A stretch of 64,000 nucleotides of DNA, taken from contig NZ_WBVO01000004.1 in NCBI RefSeq assembly GCF_008933115.1, positions 124,001 to 188,000 of the forward strand, written 5' to 3'. The notes under the pieces are model-generated. The model had not been told where the DNA came from and searched no databases. It was given only the letters and a program-made list of their open reading frames with translations. The position numbers and the translations under genes were made by a program. This document shows, one piece after another, positions 42,721-51,690 of the stretch. Position 1 is the stretch's first letter. Each line of letters opens with the position of its first letter. This DNA comes from Phaeocystidibacter luteus. Lineage in GTDB: Bacteria > Bacteroidota > Bacteroidia > Flavobacteriales > Schleiferiaceae.

Positions 42721-43624
42721 TGGGAATGATCATGTAGGAGTGAACGGGCTGTCCATTTATTTGCCCTGGTGTCCAATCAGGCATGCTCAAGATCAATTTC
42801 TCAACATTCACTTCAAGCGACCTATCCGGATAGGTATTCCGCATAATTTCAACATTCGATGTTTTTCCTTTCTTCGAAATGATGAAGCGAACGTAAACCC
42901 GAACGTTTTCTTCTAGCTCCGCGATATGAGGAGGTATTTCAAGCGAATCTCTAACAAATTTGAAGAGCGCTTCAACACCACCTGGGTATTCCGCTTGAAC
43001 TTCTGGGAATTGAGCAATCACGCTGTCGGGCTGAGGTTCAGGAGGATAGAATGCTTCCGGGTCAACCACCGGAGGAGTGTCTATCGGATTCGAGAGAGCA
43101 ACTTCACCATCGAGAACATGCAACACGGGTTCTCCGATGTCGGGTATGTTGGCGGGAAGCGGGATGTCCTTTTTGGCTGCCTTCACCTCTAGCGTGTCGG
43201 AAGCAGTGGATGTCTCCAGGGTATCGAGAGCCGATGTTTCTGTTGAATCTGATATTGTGTCGGATTGGATGGTCTGTACCTGCGGTGGGGTGGGGTTGGA
43301 AGATGAATCCCCGTTGGAACAGCTCGCCGCCATCATTGCCCCAATAGCCAAAACGTAAAAGGCTAGGTTGGTCTTGGGGTTCTTCCGCACATACTTTTTG
43401 ACCGCTACTAGAATCTCCTCTTCTTTAAAATCGAATTGATGCGGATAGATATGGCCGCAAACGCGTTCGTCTGCATGCGAAAGCAAGTACTCAATGATTT
43501 CCTCTCTTCGCATTTGGGTGAAATCCATCACCGACTTCTGGCACGAATCGCAATGGCGGGAAATCAACCCGATTTTCATTTTGTCCCAATCTTCGTGGCA
43601 AGGGTCTGTGATAGCGTATTTCAT
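42695..43624 (-). CDS. TonB-like energy-transducer protein with cysteine-rich cytoplasmic head
   Basis: 309 residues. The N-terminal part of about 85 residues is soluble and holds CHEDW and HCDSCQKSVMDFT, a likely zinc-binding CxxC with nearby Cys and His residues. One membrane helix follows (about 85-102). A long Pro/Thr/Asp-rich spacer precedes a C-terminal TonB domain (VRVYVRFIISKKGKTSNVEI, PDWTPGQINGQPVHSYMIIP). TonB couples the proton gradient to outer-membrane receptors. The cytoplasmic head is not part of classical TonB and suggests a regulatory role. Confidence 0.85.
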   Translation of the reverse strand: MKYAITDPCHEDWDKMKIGLISRHCDSCQKSVMDFTQMRREEIIEYLLSHADERVCGHIYPHQFDFKEEEILVAVKKYVRKNPKTNLAFYVLAIGAMMAASCSNGDSSSNPTPPQVQTIQSDTISDSTETSALDTLETSTASDTLEVKAAKKDIPLPANIPDIGEPVLHVLDGEVALSNPIDTPPVVDPEAFYPPEPQPDSVIAQFPEVQAEYPGGVEALFKFVRDSLEIPPHIAELEENVRVYVRFIISKKGKTSNVEIMRNTYPDRSLEVNVEKLILSMPDWTPGQINGQPVHSYMIIPIKIQNDRG

Positions 43625-43672
43625 ATCGGTCGTTAGCTATTGATTGTATGCAGCAACGACACAAATACCATG

Positions 43673-44026
43673 CTACGATTTGTTCCTTTTGAATTCGTGT
43701 GCAGCTTCAATCAAGAGCTCCAACTCTTCGTGGACAATCGATTCCACAGAATGAACCCGGTAGCTTCCCACACGTTTACGTCCGTCAACGCGCAATAAGT
43801 GCTGAACACCTTCGAACTGAACTCCATCCATGAAGGAAACATCAACACCCCCTTTTATCGGGTTGAGATAGATCCAGATTTTCTTGTGATGCATGAAAAA
43901 CGGCAACCCATACTTTATTCCCTCGGTGATTCCCTCTCCCGATTCAAGTATCAGAAATCTGAGGTGATGCCACAAAGGACGTTCCTCCGGCGGTTTGCGT
44001 TCGATGTATTCTTCTACAGGATTCAT
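43673..44026 (-). CDS. DUF1801 domain protein
   Basis: 117 residues with the family pattern of a small YdhG-like fold: WHHLRFLILESGEGITEGIKYGLPFF, then HHKKIWIYLNP and VDVSFMDG. The function is unknown. Its ATG overlaps the LysR gene stop by 4 bases (ATGA), so it is co-transcribed with the regulator. Confidence 0.82.
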   Translation of the reverse strand: MNPVEEYIERKPPEERPLWHHLRFLILESGEGITEGIKYGLPFFMHHKKIWIYLNPIKGGVDVSFMDGVQFEGVQHLLRVDGRKRVGSYRVHSVESIVHEELELLIEAAHEFKRNKS

Positions 44027-44919
44027 TTCTCAGTAAATTCGGTATACCAGGAAAAGTGATCTTCAATGACTTGGTCGCGTGTTTCACGAATATGCTCTAG
44101 TAAGGCCTGTGCAATAGGAGAGAGCTTTTTGTTTTTGAGCCAGATTAATCGCCACGTAGTAGTAATAGGTAGTCCTTTTACATTCAGAATGTGAATATCG
44201 CCAACCTCCAATTGGTTGCGAACACCGATAATTGGGAGAACCGACTGACCAAGTCCTGCGATTACCGCTTGCTTAACGGCTTCATTCGAAGTTAACTCCA
44301 GCCTCTTACGCTCCTTCACCGATCCGAAGTATTGATCCATTGCCGCCCGAGTTGCCGAGCCCTCCTCTCGGTAAATAAGAGGAGCAGACTTATCGCGTTT
44401 GGGCGAACCCGACATCAAATAAAGTCGGTTTTCAATGATCGGCTCTTCCTCTACGTCCGTATCCTCTGGAATGACTGATACAAATGCGAAATCAATCTCA
44501 TTACTCCGCAAGCTCTGCATCACCTTGGTTTTGTTTGTCACATCAAGTTTCAAATCTATACCCGGATGGTCGTGAATGAAGCCTGATAGAAAAAAGGGAA
44601 TCACATACTTTCCAGTAGAAGCCGATGAAATACTCAGCTTTCCAGATTGCAGCCCTTTGTAGGCTTGAGTTCTATACTTAATCCCTTCAGCTTCTCGTAA
44701 TACGTTTTCGGCCAGTTCGGCAATGGAGAATCCAAAATCCGTTATGTGCAACTTTCTGCCTATCACTTCCGTGAGGGGTAAATCAAACTGATTCTGAAAG
44801 TTTTTCAACTGAATCGAGAGCGCGGGTTGAGTCATGTGCATGCTCTCCGCAGCCTTGGTAACACTCTCGTGCTTAACTACTTCTAGGAAGATCTGAAGCT
44901 GGTGCAGCGTGTAATTCAT
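44023..44919 (-). CDS. LysR-family transcriptional regulator
   Basis: 298 residues. The winged helix-turn-helix is at about 3-60 (LHQLQIFLEVVKHESVTKAA, ESMHMTQPALSIQLKNF). The periplasmic-binding-type effector domain follows. The gene is divergent from a two-gene unit ending in an SbtA-type bicarbonate permease. LysR proteins CmpR, CcmR and CbbR control inorganic-carbon genes elsewhere, so control of the divergent permease is a good inference. An AT-rich dyad lies between the two. Confidence 0.93.
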   Translation of the reverse strand: MNYTLHQLQIFLEVVKHESVTKAAESMHMTQPALSIQLKNFQNQFDLPLTEVIGRKLHITDFGFSIAELAENVLREAEGIKYRTQAYKGLQSGKLSISSASTGKYVIPFFLSGFIHDHPGIDLKLDVTNKTKVMQSLRSNEIDFAFVSVIPEDTDVEEEPIIENRLYLMSGSPKRDKSAPLIYREEGSATRAAMDQYFGSVKERKRLELTSNEAVKQAVIAGLGQSVLPIIGVRNQLEVGDIHILNVKGLPITTTWRLIWLKNKKLSPIAQALLEHIRETRDQVIEDHFSWYTEFTEK

Positions 44920-44938
44920 AAGAAAGGTTAATGAATAG

Positions 44939-44974
44939 CATCATAAATATATATAAAAATATATGAAATAGATG
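44939..44974 (+). promoter_or_regulatory. AT-rich dyad, candidate LysR operator
   Basis: CATC...ATATAT on the left and ATATAT...GATG on the right form an imperfect inverted repeat in the 91-bp region between the LysR gene and the small-protein/permease unit. LysR proteins typically bind such dyads between divergent genes. Confidence 0.45.
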
Positions 44975-45010
44975 TGGGAGTTTTGCACTGTAAAACAAAA
45001 TTCAACTGGT

Positions 45011-45316
45011 ATGAAATCGATAACCCTGATTGACAGCACCTACGAACCAAAGGAAGCTAAAGAAGTTCTCCTTTCATTGATTCGTGACAAGATTGAATTC
45101 CTGAACCGCAAGATTCTAAGAAAAGCAGAATGTGAAGGTTTGGAATGCACGCATTCGAAGCAAAGAGTAGCTGAGCTTACCAAAGAACTTGAAGAGCTAA
45201 GAGGCATGTTCAACGTCATCGAAAGCGAGAATGTGACTTGCGAGCTCAAGAGCGATGTTCGCCTTACCATTCGCAACTCAGAGGGAGTGGAAGTTGAACT
45301 CGAAACCCAGCTATGA
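45011..45316 (+). CDS. 101-residue coiled-coil protein paired with the SbtA permease
   Basis: From the ATG at 45011 (an ATG 39 bases upstream is less likely) the protein has a helical middle with heptads (SKQRVAELTKELEELRGMFN) between short beta-like ends. Its C-terminus, DVRLTIRNSEGVEVELETQL, overlaps the permease start by 4 bases (ATGA). In cyanobacteria the same slot holds SbtB, a PII-like regulator. This protein has no PII T-loop pattern and I do not recognise it. Confidence 0.7.
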   Translation: MKSITLIDSTYEPKEAKEVLLSLIRDKIEFLNRKILRKAECEGLECTHSKQRVAELTKELEELRGMFNVIESENVTCELKSDVRLTIRNSEGVEVELETQL

Positions 45317-46269
45317 GTTTAGATCTACTCTTCGACAACCTTACCAATCCGGCCCTACTCTTTTTCTTTCTTGGTCTAATCGCCGTTCAACTTAAAAGCG
45401 ATTTGGCCATCCCGGAGACCTCCTCAAAGTTCATCTCCATGTACCTCTTGTTCAGCATTGGGTTCAAAGGTGGACAAGAGTTGTCTCACAGTGAAGTTGG
45501 GCCCGAAGCCATTGCGATTATTGCCTTAGGTATTGGGTCTGCCATTCTTATTCCGACCTACACCTTTTTCTTGCTCCGCAAGTTCTTGAACATCTATGAT
45601 TCATCTGCACTTGCCGCAGCATATGGATCCGTGAGTGCCGTAACCTTCATTACGACCGTTTCATTTCTCGAGATGGAAGGAATGGAGTTTGGCGGACACA
45701 TGGTTGCCACTATGGCTATGATGGAAGCACCTTCCATCGTCATGGGTATGTTGTTCTTGTCCATTTTTGCGAAAGGCGGACAATCCATGAGCATGAAGAA
45801 GGTCGTTCATCACTCACTGACCAATGGAAGTGTTCTTCTGATTCTCGGTAGTTTGATCATCGGATATGTGGCTAGCGATTCTCAAGCCGAAGGTATTGCA
45901 CCTTTCACCACGGATATTTTTAAAGGATTCCTTGCCGTGTTCTTGTTGGACATGGGAATTGTTTCCGGAAAGAATTTATCCTCATGCTGGAAAAACGGGC
46001 CTTTCCCAATCGCCTTCGGAATTTTGGTTCCAATGGTGAACGGTATAGCCGCAGCATTGCTGTCTGGGGTGTTTACTGATAATGTGGGAGACAGACTCCT
46101 CATAAGTGTCTTAGCGGCGAGTGCCTCCTACATTGCTGTACCAGCCGCAATGAAGTTGGCCAACCCAAAGGCAAGTCCGGGATTGTACATTCCAATGGCA
46201 TTGGCAATTACATTCCCTTTTAATATCACCATAGGTATACCGCTATACCTATTCTTTATTCAGTTGTAG
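45313..46269 (+). CDS. sbtA: Sodium-dependent bicarbonate permease, SbtA family
   Basis: 318 residues with about ten helices in two inverted halves. It begins DNLTNPALLFFFLGLIAVQL and LKSDLAIPE. The family phrases YLLFSIGFKGG and LAAAYGSVSAVTFITTVSFL are present, with AASASYIAVPAAMKLANP in the second half. It should import bicarbonate with sodium across the inner membrane. In a heterotroph this feeds anaplerotic carboxylation. Setting: LysR regulator divergent, small unknown protein directly upstream, crcB downstream. Confidence 0.92.
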   Translation: MSLDLLFDNLTNPALLFFFLGLIAVQLKSDLAIPETSSKFISMYLLFSIGFKGGQELSHSEVGPEAIAIIALGIGSAILIPTYTFFLLRKFLNIYDSSALAAAYGSVSAVTFITTVSFLEMEGMEFGGHMVATMAMMEAPSIVMGMLFLSIFAKGGQSMSMKKVVHHSLTNGSVLLILGSLIIGYVASDSQAEGIAPFTTDIFKGFLAVFLLDMGIVSGKNLSSCWKNGPFPIAFGILVPMVNGIAAALLSGVFTDNVGDRLLISVLAASASYIAVPAAMKLANPKASPGLYIPMALAITFPFNITIGIPLYLFFIQL

Positions 46270-46326
46270 GCTGGCAGGCGAGAGTGTAGACCGTCAATTT
46301 GTACCTTGCTACTCAAATTCACTCAC

Positions 46327-46701
46327 ATGAATTATCTGTACGTGTTTTTGGGAGGAGGAATTGGCTCCATGTTGCGCTACGGCATTTCGGTTTTTACCAT
46401 TCGGAATGTCGAACAGAAGTGGGCCCCCTTGGCAGGTACATTCGGTGCAAACATTCTCGCCTGTATTCTGCTCGCCATTTTGGTGAAAGGCGAACAAAGC
46501 GGAGCCTTATCCCGACCCGCATTTCTACTTCTCGGCACAGGTCTCTGTGGAGGTTTTAGCACCTTTTCGACATTTAGCTTGGAGACTTTCGCGTTTTGGT
46601 CAAGAGGCGATCATGCCTGGGCTATCGCCAATGTACTTGTGAGTGTGACTTTGGGGTTTGCCGCCATGTGGCTGCTTCTGAAGTCTTGGCCTAGCGCATA
46701 A
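46327..46701 (+). CDS. crcB: Fluoride efflux channel CrcB/Fluc
   Basis: 124 residues with four helices. The family motifs GGGIGSMLRYGIS, GTFGANILACILLAI and GLCGGFSTFSTFSLE are all present. The last carries the Phe box and Ser/Thr line of the fluoride pore. It acts as a dual-topology dimer that lets fluoride leave the cell. I found no fluoride riboswitch in the 57 bp upstream, so it may be constitutive or read with the permease. The start is the ATG at 46327, not the in-frame TTG at 46306. Confidence 0.94.
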   Translation: MNYLYVFLGGGIGSMLRYGISVFTIRNVEQKWAPLAGTFGANILACILLAILVKGEQSGALSRPAFLLLGTGLCGGFSTFSTFSLETFAFWSRGDHAWAIANVLVSVTLGFAAMWLLLKSWPSA

Positions 46702-48874
46702 GCGTAACCGTTCCGCGCCTTTCGATGTATTCTCCTTCCGTGCTTCTAAACATGACTATCCAGGCGTAAGCGCCATCTTCACATTCTCTCCCGCCATTCT
46801 GGAAGGTTCCATCCCATGATTCTTGAGCATCTCCACTGCTAAATACAGTGTTGCCCCAACGGTCAAATATTTCAAAACGATACTGGCTATACCCCGAACT
46901 CACCGCACGGAATCTGTCGTTCACTCCATCCCCATTCGGCGTAAATGCCGTAGGTGTGTAGATTAGTGGAATAGGCGCTACACGAAACGGTACAATCTTC
47001 TCGACCACACACCCGAAGTTGTTTTCTACTTCTACACTGATTTCGTAGGTTCCAGTGTCGCCATACCGATGAAGTATTTCAGTTCGATTCGAATACGACG
47101 CTCCATCACCTGAATACACCACAAAAGTTTCATCATTGTCAACCCCATCAATGAAAATGCGCACAAATGGTTCAAAGATGTCCGTCTTCTCCGGCGTAAT
47201 CCAAATGTCGATATCAGGAGAAGGGAATACAGTTATCGTATACGGGTAGAATGCAGAATCAATGCAACCTGCCGTGGTGTACATGAGAAGTGAACCCGAG
47301 TAAGTGCCTGGACTGTTATAAACGTACTGTGGATCTATGGCCGAACTCGTGTTTCCATCGCCAAAATCCCATTCATAGAACACTTGTTCCGTGGCCGTTG
47401 CGCTGTGATTGAGGTCTAGCTCGTATGGCGCACACTGACCGCCCAGCGGAGGTGTTGCTTCAAATTCGGGTCTTAAGCCAATGGATATTGGCACCCGAAG
47501 TGTATCCGTACATCCAAAGTCTTCTACGGCCAGCTCGATTACATAGGTTCCGGGAGCCGTGAACGATATCGGCGGCGGGTTTGGTGAGTTGCTCGTTTGA
47601 ATATTGGCCTGCGGCGGGAACACCCAGCTGAAAACGGCATCCGGACTAAAGTTGCCATTGGCGAAGAAGTCGATGCCCTGTGCGTCAAAACACGTATTCC
47701 CATTCTGTGAAATGGTGAACTGAACCGGATATCTTATTTCAAATTGAGCAGTTGCGGTATCGGCACATGGGTAACCGCGGTTCACAATAAGCGTTACCGT
47801 GAATACACCGGTATCACTGTAAGTGTACACCGGGTTAGGCGATGTGCTTGTATCGGAATTCGTTGCAGGATCTCCAAAATCCCACCAGTACTCGGTTGCG
47901 TTAACGGCATCTTCCTCAAATTGAATGGTGCGTCCCACGCAAATCGTTCCAGGGTTGACGATTTGAAGTTCAATTCCGCTCCGAACATTACTGGAACAGT
48001 TCGTCACATTGAACTGGTAGTCCCTTCTCACCGTTGAGAGGAGTTGCCCATTCCGGAATTCCTGAACACAAACCGCGAAAACAAATTGTCCAAGTTGGGT
48101 AGGCGTACCCGTAATTTCTCCTGTTTGAGGATTTATGGTCACCTGAGGACTTGAAGGAATTGGGTTTGTGGCAGAACGGCCGGCCACAAAGGGTACCGGT
48201 TGATACGGTGGCGCGCCGGCTGGATCGGGTGCGGGGCAAGTCAAACAGTCTGAACCCGTTGGCGGCTGGTTCGTTCCACCGCCGTGCAGCGGGCTGCAAA
48301 GTTCGTAGTGGATGGAGTCGCCATCGGGTTCGTTAACCGATGAATCAATAAAAAGTGGATCATTCAAGCAGAGAACAATCGGTGGTTCTGTAGCGAATAC
48401 AGGTGTGGAATTGCACTGGTCGTTGGAAGGAATGCTTACCGTGTAGGTATTACCCCAGTCGCCCGAATTTGGGATGTTGCTAATTGTGTTGTTACGGCAA
48501 CAGCGTTGGTGGGTGATCGTATAGCCACCTGCTCGAGGTGGAAGGGTAACGGTGATGGTGTAATCCGTGTATTCTGTGCAAACATTTGGTGGCGATTGCA
48601 GACATGGATTATTCACCGATGTGGGAAGTTGGAAAATCGCCCCATGCGGAACGTCAAGATTTTGAACGATGTTTCCGTTTGAGTCGAAGATGGTAACCGC
48701 TGCAAGGGGGTCGAAATTAGCTCCGGATGAGTTGCAGTCTCGGTAAATTCTCAGATCGATTCTGTACCGGTCATTTCCTAAGCATTCGTACGTAATCTCA
48801 CCACCAACAAGGTGTGCAGCTTCAACCACAAAGGTCGAGAGGAGCATTAAAGAGATTACTAGAAGCTTACGCAT
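46691..48874 (-). CDS. Secreted PKD-domain protein with T9SS type B C-terminal domain
   Basis: 727 residues with a signal peptide (MRKLLVISLMLLSTFVVEAA). The N-terminal region (HLVGGEITYECLGNDRYRID) belongs to a large flavobacterial group of surface proteins. Several PKD modules follow (YWWDFGDPATNSDTS, FYEWDFGDGNTSS). The last about 85 residues are the gliding-motility-associated domain (YTPTAFTPNGDGVNDRF, EIFDRWGNTVFSS). It is exported by the type IX system. It overlaps the convergent crcB by 11 bases. Likely an adhesin. Confidence 0.9.
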   Translation of the reverse strand: MRKLLVISLMLLSTFVVEAAHLVGGEITYECLGNDRYRIDLRIYRDCNSSGANFDPLAAVTIFDSNGNIVQNLDVPHGAIFQLPTSVNNPCLQSPPNVCTEYTDYTITVTLPPRAGGYTITHQRCCRNNTISNIPNSGDWGNTYTVSIPSNDQCNSTPVFATEPPIVLCLNDPLFIDSSVNEPDGDSIHYELCSPLHGGGTNQPPTGSDCLTCPAPDPAGAPPYQPVPFVAGRSATNPIPSSPQVTINPQTGEITGTPTQLGQFVFAVCVQEFRNGQLLSTVRRDYQFNVTNCSSNVRSGIELQIVNPGTICVGRTIQFEEDAVNATEYWWDFGDPATNSDTSTSPNPVYTYSDTGVFTVTLIVNRGYPCADTATAQFEIRYPVQFTISQNGNTCFDAQGIDFFANGNFSPDAVFSWVFPPQANIQTSNSPNPPPISFTAPGTYVIELAVEDFGCTDTLRVPISIGLRPEFEATPPLGGQCAPYELDLNHSATATEQVFYEWDFGDGNTSSAIDPQYVYNSPGTYSGSLLMYTTAGCIDSAFYPYTITVFPSPDIDIWITPEKTDIFEPFVRIFIDGVDNDETFVVYSGDGASYSNRTEILHRYGDTGTYEISVEVENNFGCVVEKIVPFRVAPIPLIYTPTAFTPNGDGVNDRFRAVSSGYSQYRFEIFDRWGNTVFSSGDAQESWDGTFQNGGRECEDGAYAWIVMFRSTEGEYIERRGTVTLMR

Positions 48875-48963
48875 TTAATCCAAGGCTTAGGTCTTGTTTA
48901 ACTAAAAAAGGTACGAACTAAACTGGACTTCGGTTGACGCTTTGCGGGAATTTCTGCTCTGAT

Positions 48964-49878
48964 TTAGTAATCGAGCAGCATTTCTTTCCAGGGGATTATG
49001 GTCTCAATTCCATGTTTTTTCAAGTAGGCTAAATCATCTTCCGAGTCAGTTGCCAATAAGAAGAAATCTCCTCCCCATGCGCCAAGGTGCTTTGCAGCTC
49101 CCTCTAGGTCAGGCCAATTTTGGTTCATCGTTGGTCTCTCCAATATCATGCCGATTATCTCGTCATGTCGGCGTACCGCAGATTGGAAAGCATTTAGTTC
49201 TGGTGTGGTATGTAGAGTTTTGGTTAATGTGTTGATTTCGGGTACAATCTCCAGTCGTTTCGATTGGTCGATCTGGCTGTATTTAACAACTTCGGAGGCA
49301 CTATTCTGTTTGTTGCCCGAGTATGCGAAGTACAGGTGTTCTGCAAAAGGAGGAACATAATCTGTATGTAGAATTTCTCGTCCGCCTTCCGTGAGTTTGT
49401 ACAACGTACCTCTGTTTGCGTGAGCCACAGCTACGTCATAACCCGAACCAGAAAGACATTCATCGAAAATGGCGAAGGGGTCTACATCTAGCCATTTGGC
49501 AATCACAGCCACGAGACTACTGCTGGATCCCAAGCCCCATCCATTTGGAAAGTCCATTTCGGTAGTGACATTCCAACCTTCAAAAGGGTGTTTGCCTCTG
49601 GAATCACAGTAGGTAAGAATGCGATGAAGCGTTTCAGCTACCTCCGCGTTAGTGTGATCAATAAGACTGCCGTCGTTGTCCCAAAGTCCCTCAAACCAAA
49701 CTTTGCCATTAACATCGTAACTGCGCCATTTGAGGCCAGAACCAGGGGAGGGGTTGGCCTGTAAGGATTGACCGTATTTGGTGGGAATGGCCCAAGTACG
49801 CGCGCCATCTAGCACAGCGTACTCGGCCGATATCATCAGTTTTCCAGAAGCTCGAACTTTTGTCGAAGCTCTTTCCAC
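48964..49878 (-). CDS. GYDIA-type GHMP kinase (mevalonate pathway)
   Basis: 304 residues. The GHMP ATP loop is NGWGLGSSSSLVAVIA. The downstream signature SGYDVA gives the family its name in Bacteroidota (Gly-Tyr-Asp-Ile/Val-Ala). The N-terminal KVRASGKLMISAEYAVLDGA is shared with mevalonate and phosphomevalonate kinases. It follows the HMG-CoA reductase gene by one base on the same strand, so it very probably phosphorylates mevalonate or an intermediate on the way to isopentenyl diphosphate. Confidence 0.88.
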   Translation of the reverse strand: MERASTKVRASGKLMISAEYAVLDGARTWAIPTKYGQSLQANPSPGSGLKWRSYDVNGKVWFEGLWDNDGSLIDHTNAEVAETLHRILTYCDSRGKHPFEGWNVTTEMDFPNGWGLGSSSSLVAVIAKWLDVDPFAIFDECLSGSGYDVAVAHANRGTLYKLTEGGREILHTDYVPPFAEHLYFAYSGNKQNSASEVVKYSQIDQSKRLEIVPEINTLTKTLHTTPELNAFQSAVRRHDEIIGMILERPTMNQNWPDLEGAAKHLGAWGGDFFLLATDSEDDLAYLKKHGIETIIPWKEMLLDY

Positions 49879-49879
49879 A

Positions 49880-51229
49880 TTAAGAGTCTTTCTTCACGTC
49901 ACTTCGTGGCACTGGGATTCCGCGCAATTCGCAGAATTTGGCAACCACCAAGTTGTGGTGTGGTACTTTGTCGGTAAAGTGAGCAACAATCGCATCGCGC
50001 TCTTCAGTCGTAGCTTCAAGCTGATTCAGAATGTTGAAGAGGTGCATCTTCATGTGACCTTTCTGAATGCCCGTGGTTACAAGCGCCCTCAATGCACCAA
50101 AGTTCTGTGCAAGTCCCGATGCAGCAACAATGCCCATCAGTGTCTCACTGTTAGGATGTCCAAGTAGCTCATGTGCCAGCTTCACCATCGGGTGAAGTTT
50201 TGTTAGGCCACCCACTGTACCCAAAGCCAACGGAATTTCAATCCAGAATCGGAAGATTCCGTCTTCCACTGTACAGTGTGTTAGACTTGTATACTGACCA
50301 TTGCGAGAGGCGTAGGTGTGAGACGCTGCCTCAATCGCACGGAAGTCATTTCCAGTGGCGATGATTACGGCGTCAATACCGTTCATAATTCCCTTGTTGT
50401 GCGTAGTAGCACGGTAGGGCTCTACTTCCGCAATGCGAACTGCGCGCTTGAATTTGGTAGCAAACTCTTCCGGAGTTACGTCTTTATCGTCGTTCAGTTC
50501 TTCTACTTTACAACTCACCTCGGCACGCACTACACATTCTGGAGTGTAGTTGCTGAGGATGCACATCACCACTTGAAGGTTTTTGTCTTCTTCGCTAATG
50601 TCTCTCGACATCACGTCGGCTCGCATTACTTGTGCGAATTGCTCCAGGCAAGAGTTGATGAAATTGGCTCCCATTGAATCGCACGTTTCGAAGCGCGCCT
50701 CAATCTGGAAGTAATTCTCTAGTACATCTGTTTTATCCTTCAACTCAACACTCAAAATGCCGCCGCCACGAGCGCGCATGTTTGCAGTGAGTTCCTCTGT
50801 TTCTTCAAAAAACATTGGCTTCCATGCTTCGAACATGGTTTTCAATGTCTCTACAGAACCGTAATAGTTGAAGTGAACATGGCCAATCTTGGTTGTGCTT
50901 ACGATTTCAGTTTTGAAACCTCCACGTTTCAACCAAAAACCAGCGGCTTTTGAGGCTGCGGCAACCACTGAACTCTCTTCAATTGCCATGGGCAAAGTGT
51001 AAAGCTCGTCGTTGATTAGGAAGTTGGGAGCTACTCCAAAAGGAAGGAAGTAGTTGGTAACGGTATTCTCGATGAAGTCATCGTGCAATTGCTGCTTCTT
51101 TTCATCGGTGTGCCAGTATTCTTCGAGCAGGGCTCTTGCGGCCTCTGGCTTCTCGAAGTGTTCGTTTACTAACCACTCAATCTTTCCTTCTTTGGAAAGC
51201 TTGCTAAATCCTTTGATTGGCTTTTTCAT
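49880..51229 (-). CDS. Class II hydroxymethylglutaryl-CoA reductase
   Basis: 449 residues from the ATG before KKPIKGFSKLSKEGK; a start seven codons upstream is possible. Motifs are CDSMGANFINSCLEQFAQVM, HNKGIMNGIDAVIIATGNDF (a class II hallmark) and LGTVGGLTKLHPMVKLAHEL. It interconverts HMG-CoA and mevalonate. The pairing with a GHMP kinase and the phylum's use of the mevalonate route argue for the synthetic direction, although database names of this class say degradative. Confidence 0.95.
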   Translation of the reverse strand: MKKPIKGFSKLSKEGKIEWLVNEHFEKPEAARALLEEYWHTDEKKQQLHDDFIENTVTNYFLPFGVAPNFLINDELYTLPMAIEESSVVAAASKAAGFWLKRGGFKTEIVSTTKIGHVHFNYYGSVETLKTMFEAWKPMFFEETEELTANMRARGGGILSVELKDKTDVLENYFQIEARFETCDSMGANFINSCLEQFAQVMRADVMSRDISEEDKNLQVVMCILSNYTPECVVRAEVSCKVEELNDDKDVTPEEFATKFKRAVRIAEVEPYRATTHNKGIMNGIDAVIIATGNDFRAIEAASHTYASRNGQYTSLTHCTVEDGIFRFWIEIPLALGTVGGLTKLHPMVKLAHELLGHPNSETLMGIVAASGLAQNFGALRALVTTGIQKGHMKMHLFNILNQLEATTEERDAIVAHFTDKVPHHNLVVAKFCELRGIPVPRSDVKKDS

Positions 51230-51380
51230 CACGTTTGTTTCAAGTTGCAAAGGTAAACGATTATGTGAGAGGATTGTTTTCGTTTGTATTCTACCTAGCC
51301 CGTTAAAGTTTCATCAAACTGCATTTGCTTTGGTGCTTGAAAACGTGTGAATTAAGAGCCGCTTTCTAGCGTTCGTGCGT

Positions 51381-51388
51381 TATCTTTG
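51381..51388 (+). promoter_or_regulatory. -7 promoter box (TATCTTTG)
   Basis: A perfect TAnnTTTG lies 17 bp before the ATG of the zinc-ribbon protein. No TTTG stands at the exact -33 position. Confidence 0.5.
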
Positions 51389-51405
51389 TCGGAACCTTGT
51401 GAACC

Positions 51406-51690
51406 ATGGCAAACCAAATACTTTGTAAGAACTGCAAGACGTGGAATTCGACTGAAGCGGAAACCTGTTCTTCTTGCGGTTACGAGCTTCATTCGGAGCG
51501 GATTCAAAGGGAAGAAGTTTCACTACAGCGAGCCGAAACGCAAAAAGGGTGGGACGTTCCCGTTATCAAGATCAAGCCAAGCCACCCGTGGTATGTTCGA
51601 CCATTCTTGTACGTGGCACGTGCCGTGCAGATTGCCGCTTTAGCCATTGGCGGAGCGCTTGCGTGGTCAGCTTTTTGGGCTTCTGCCTAA
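51406..51690 (+). CDS. Zinc-ribbon protein with one membrane helix
   Basis: 94 residues. The N-terminal zinc ribbon is CKNCKTWNSTEAETCSSCGY (two CxxC pairs). A charged linker is followed by a C-terminal hydrophobic helix (about 70-92). It ends one base before the next gene's ATG. The plan fits a small membrane-tethered zinc protein of unknown role, perhaps linked to protein quality control or signalling at the membrane. Confidence 0.75.
   Translation: MANQILCKNCKTWNSTEAETCSSCGYELHSERIQREEVSLQRAETQKGWDVPVIKIKPSHPWYVRPFLYVARAVQIAALAIGGALAWSAFWASA

Noticed and set aside
46270-46326. Fluoride riboswitch before crcB
   Set aside because: The 57-bp gap is too short, and I found no conserved crcB-motif core.
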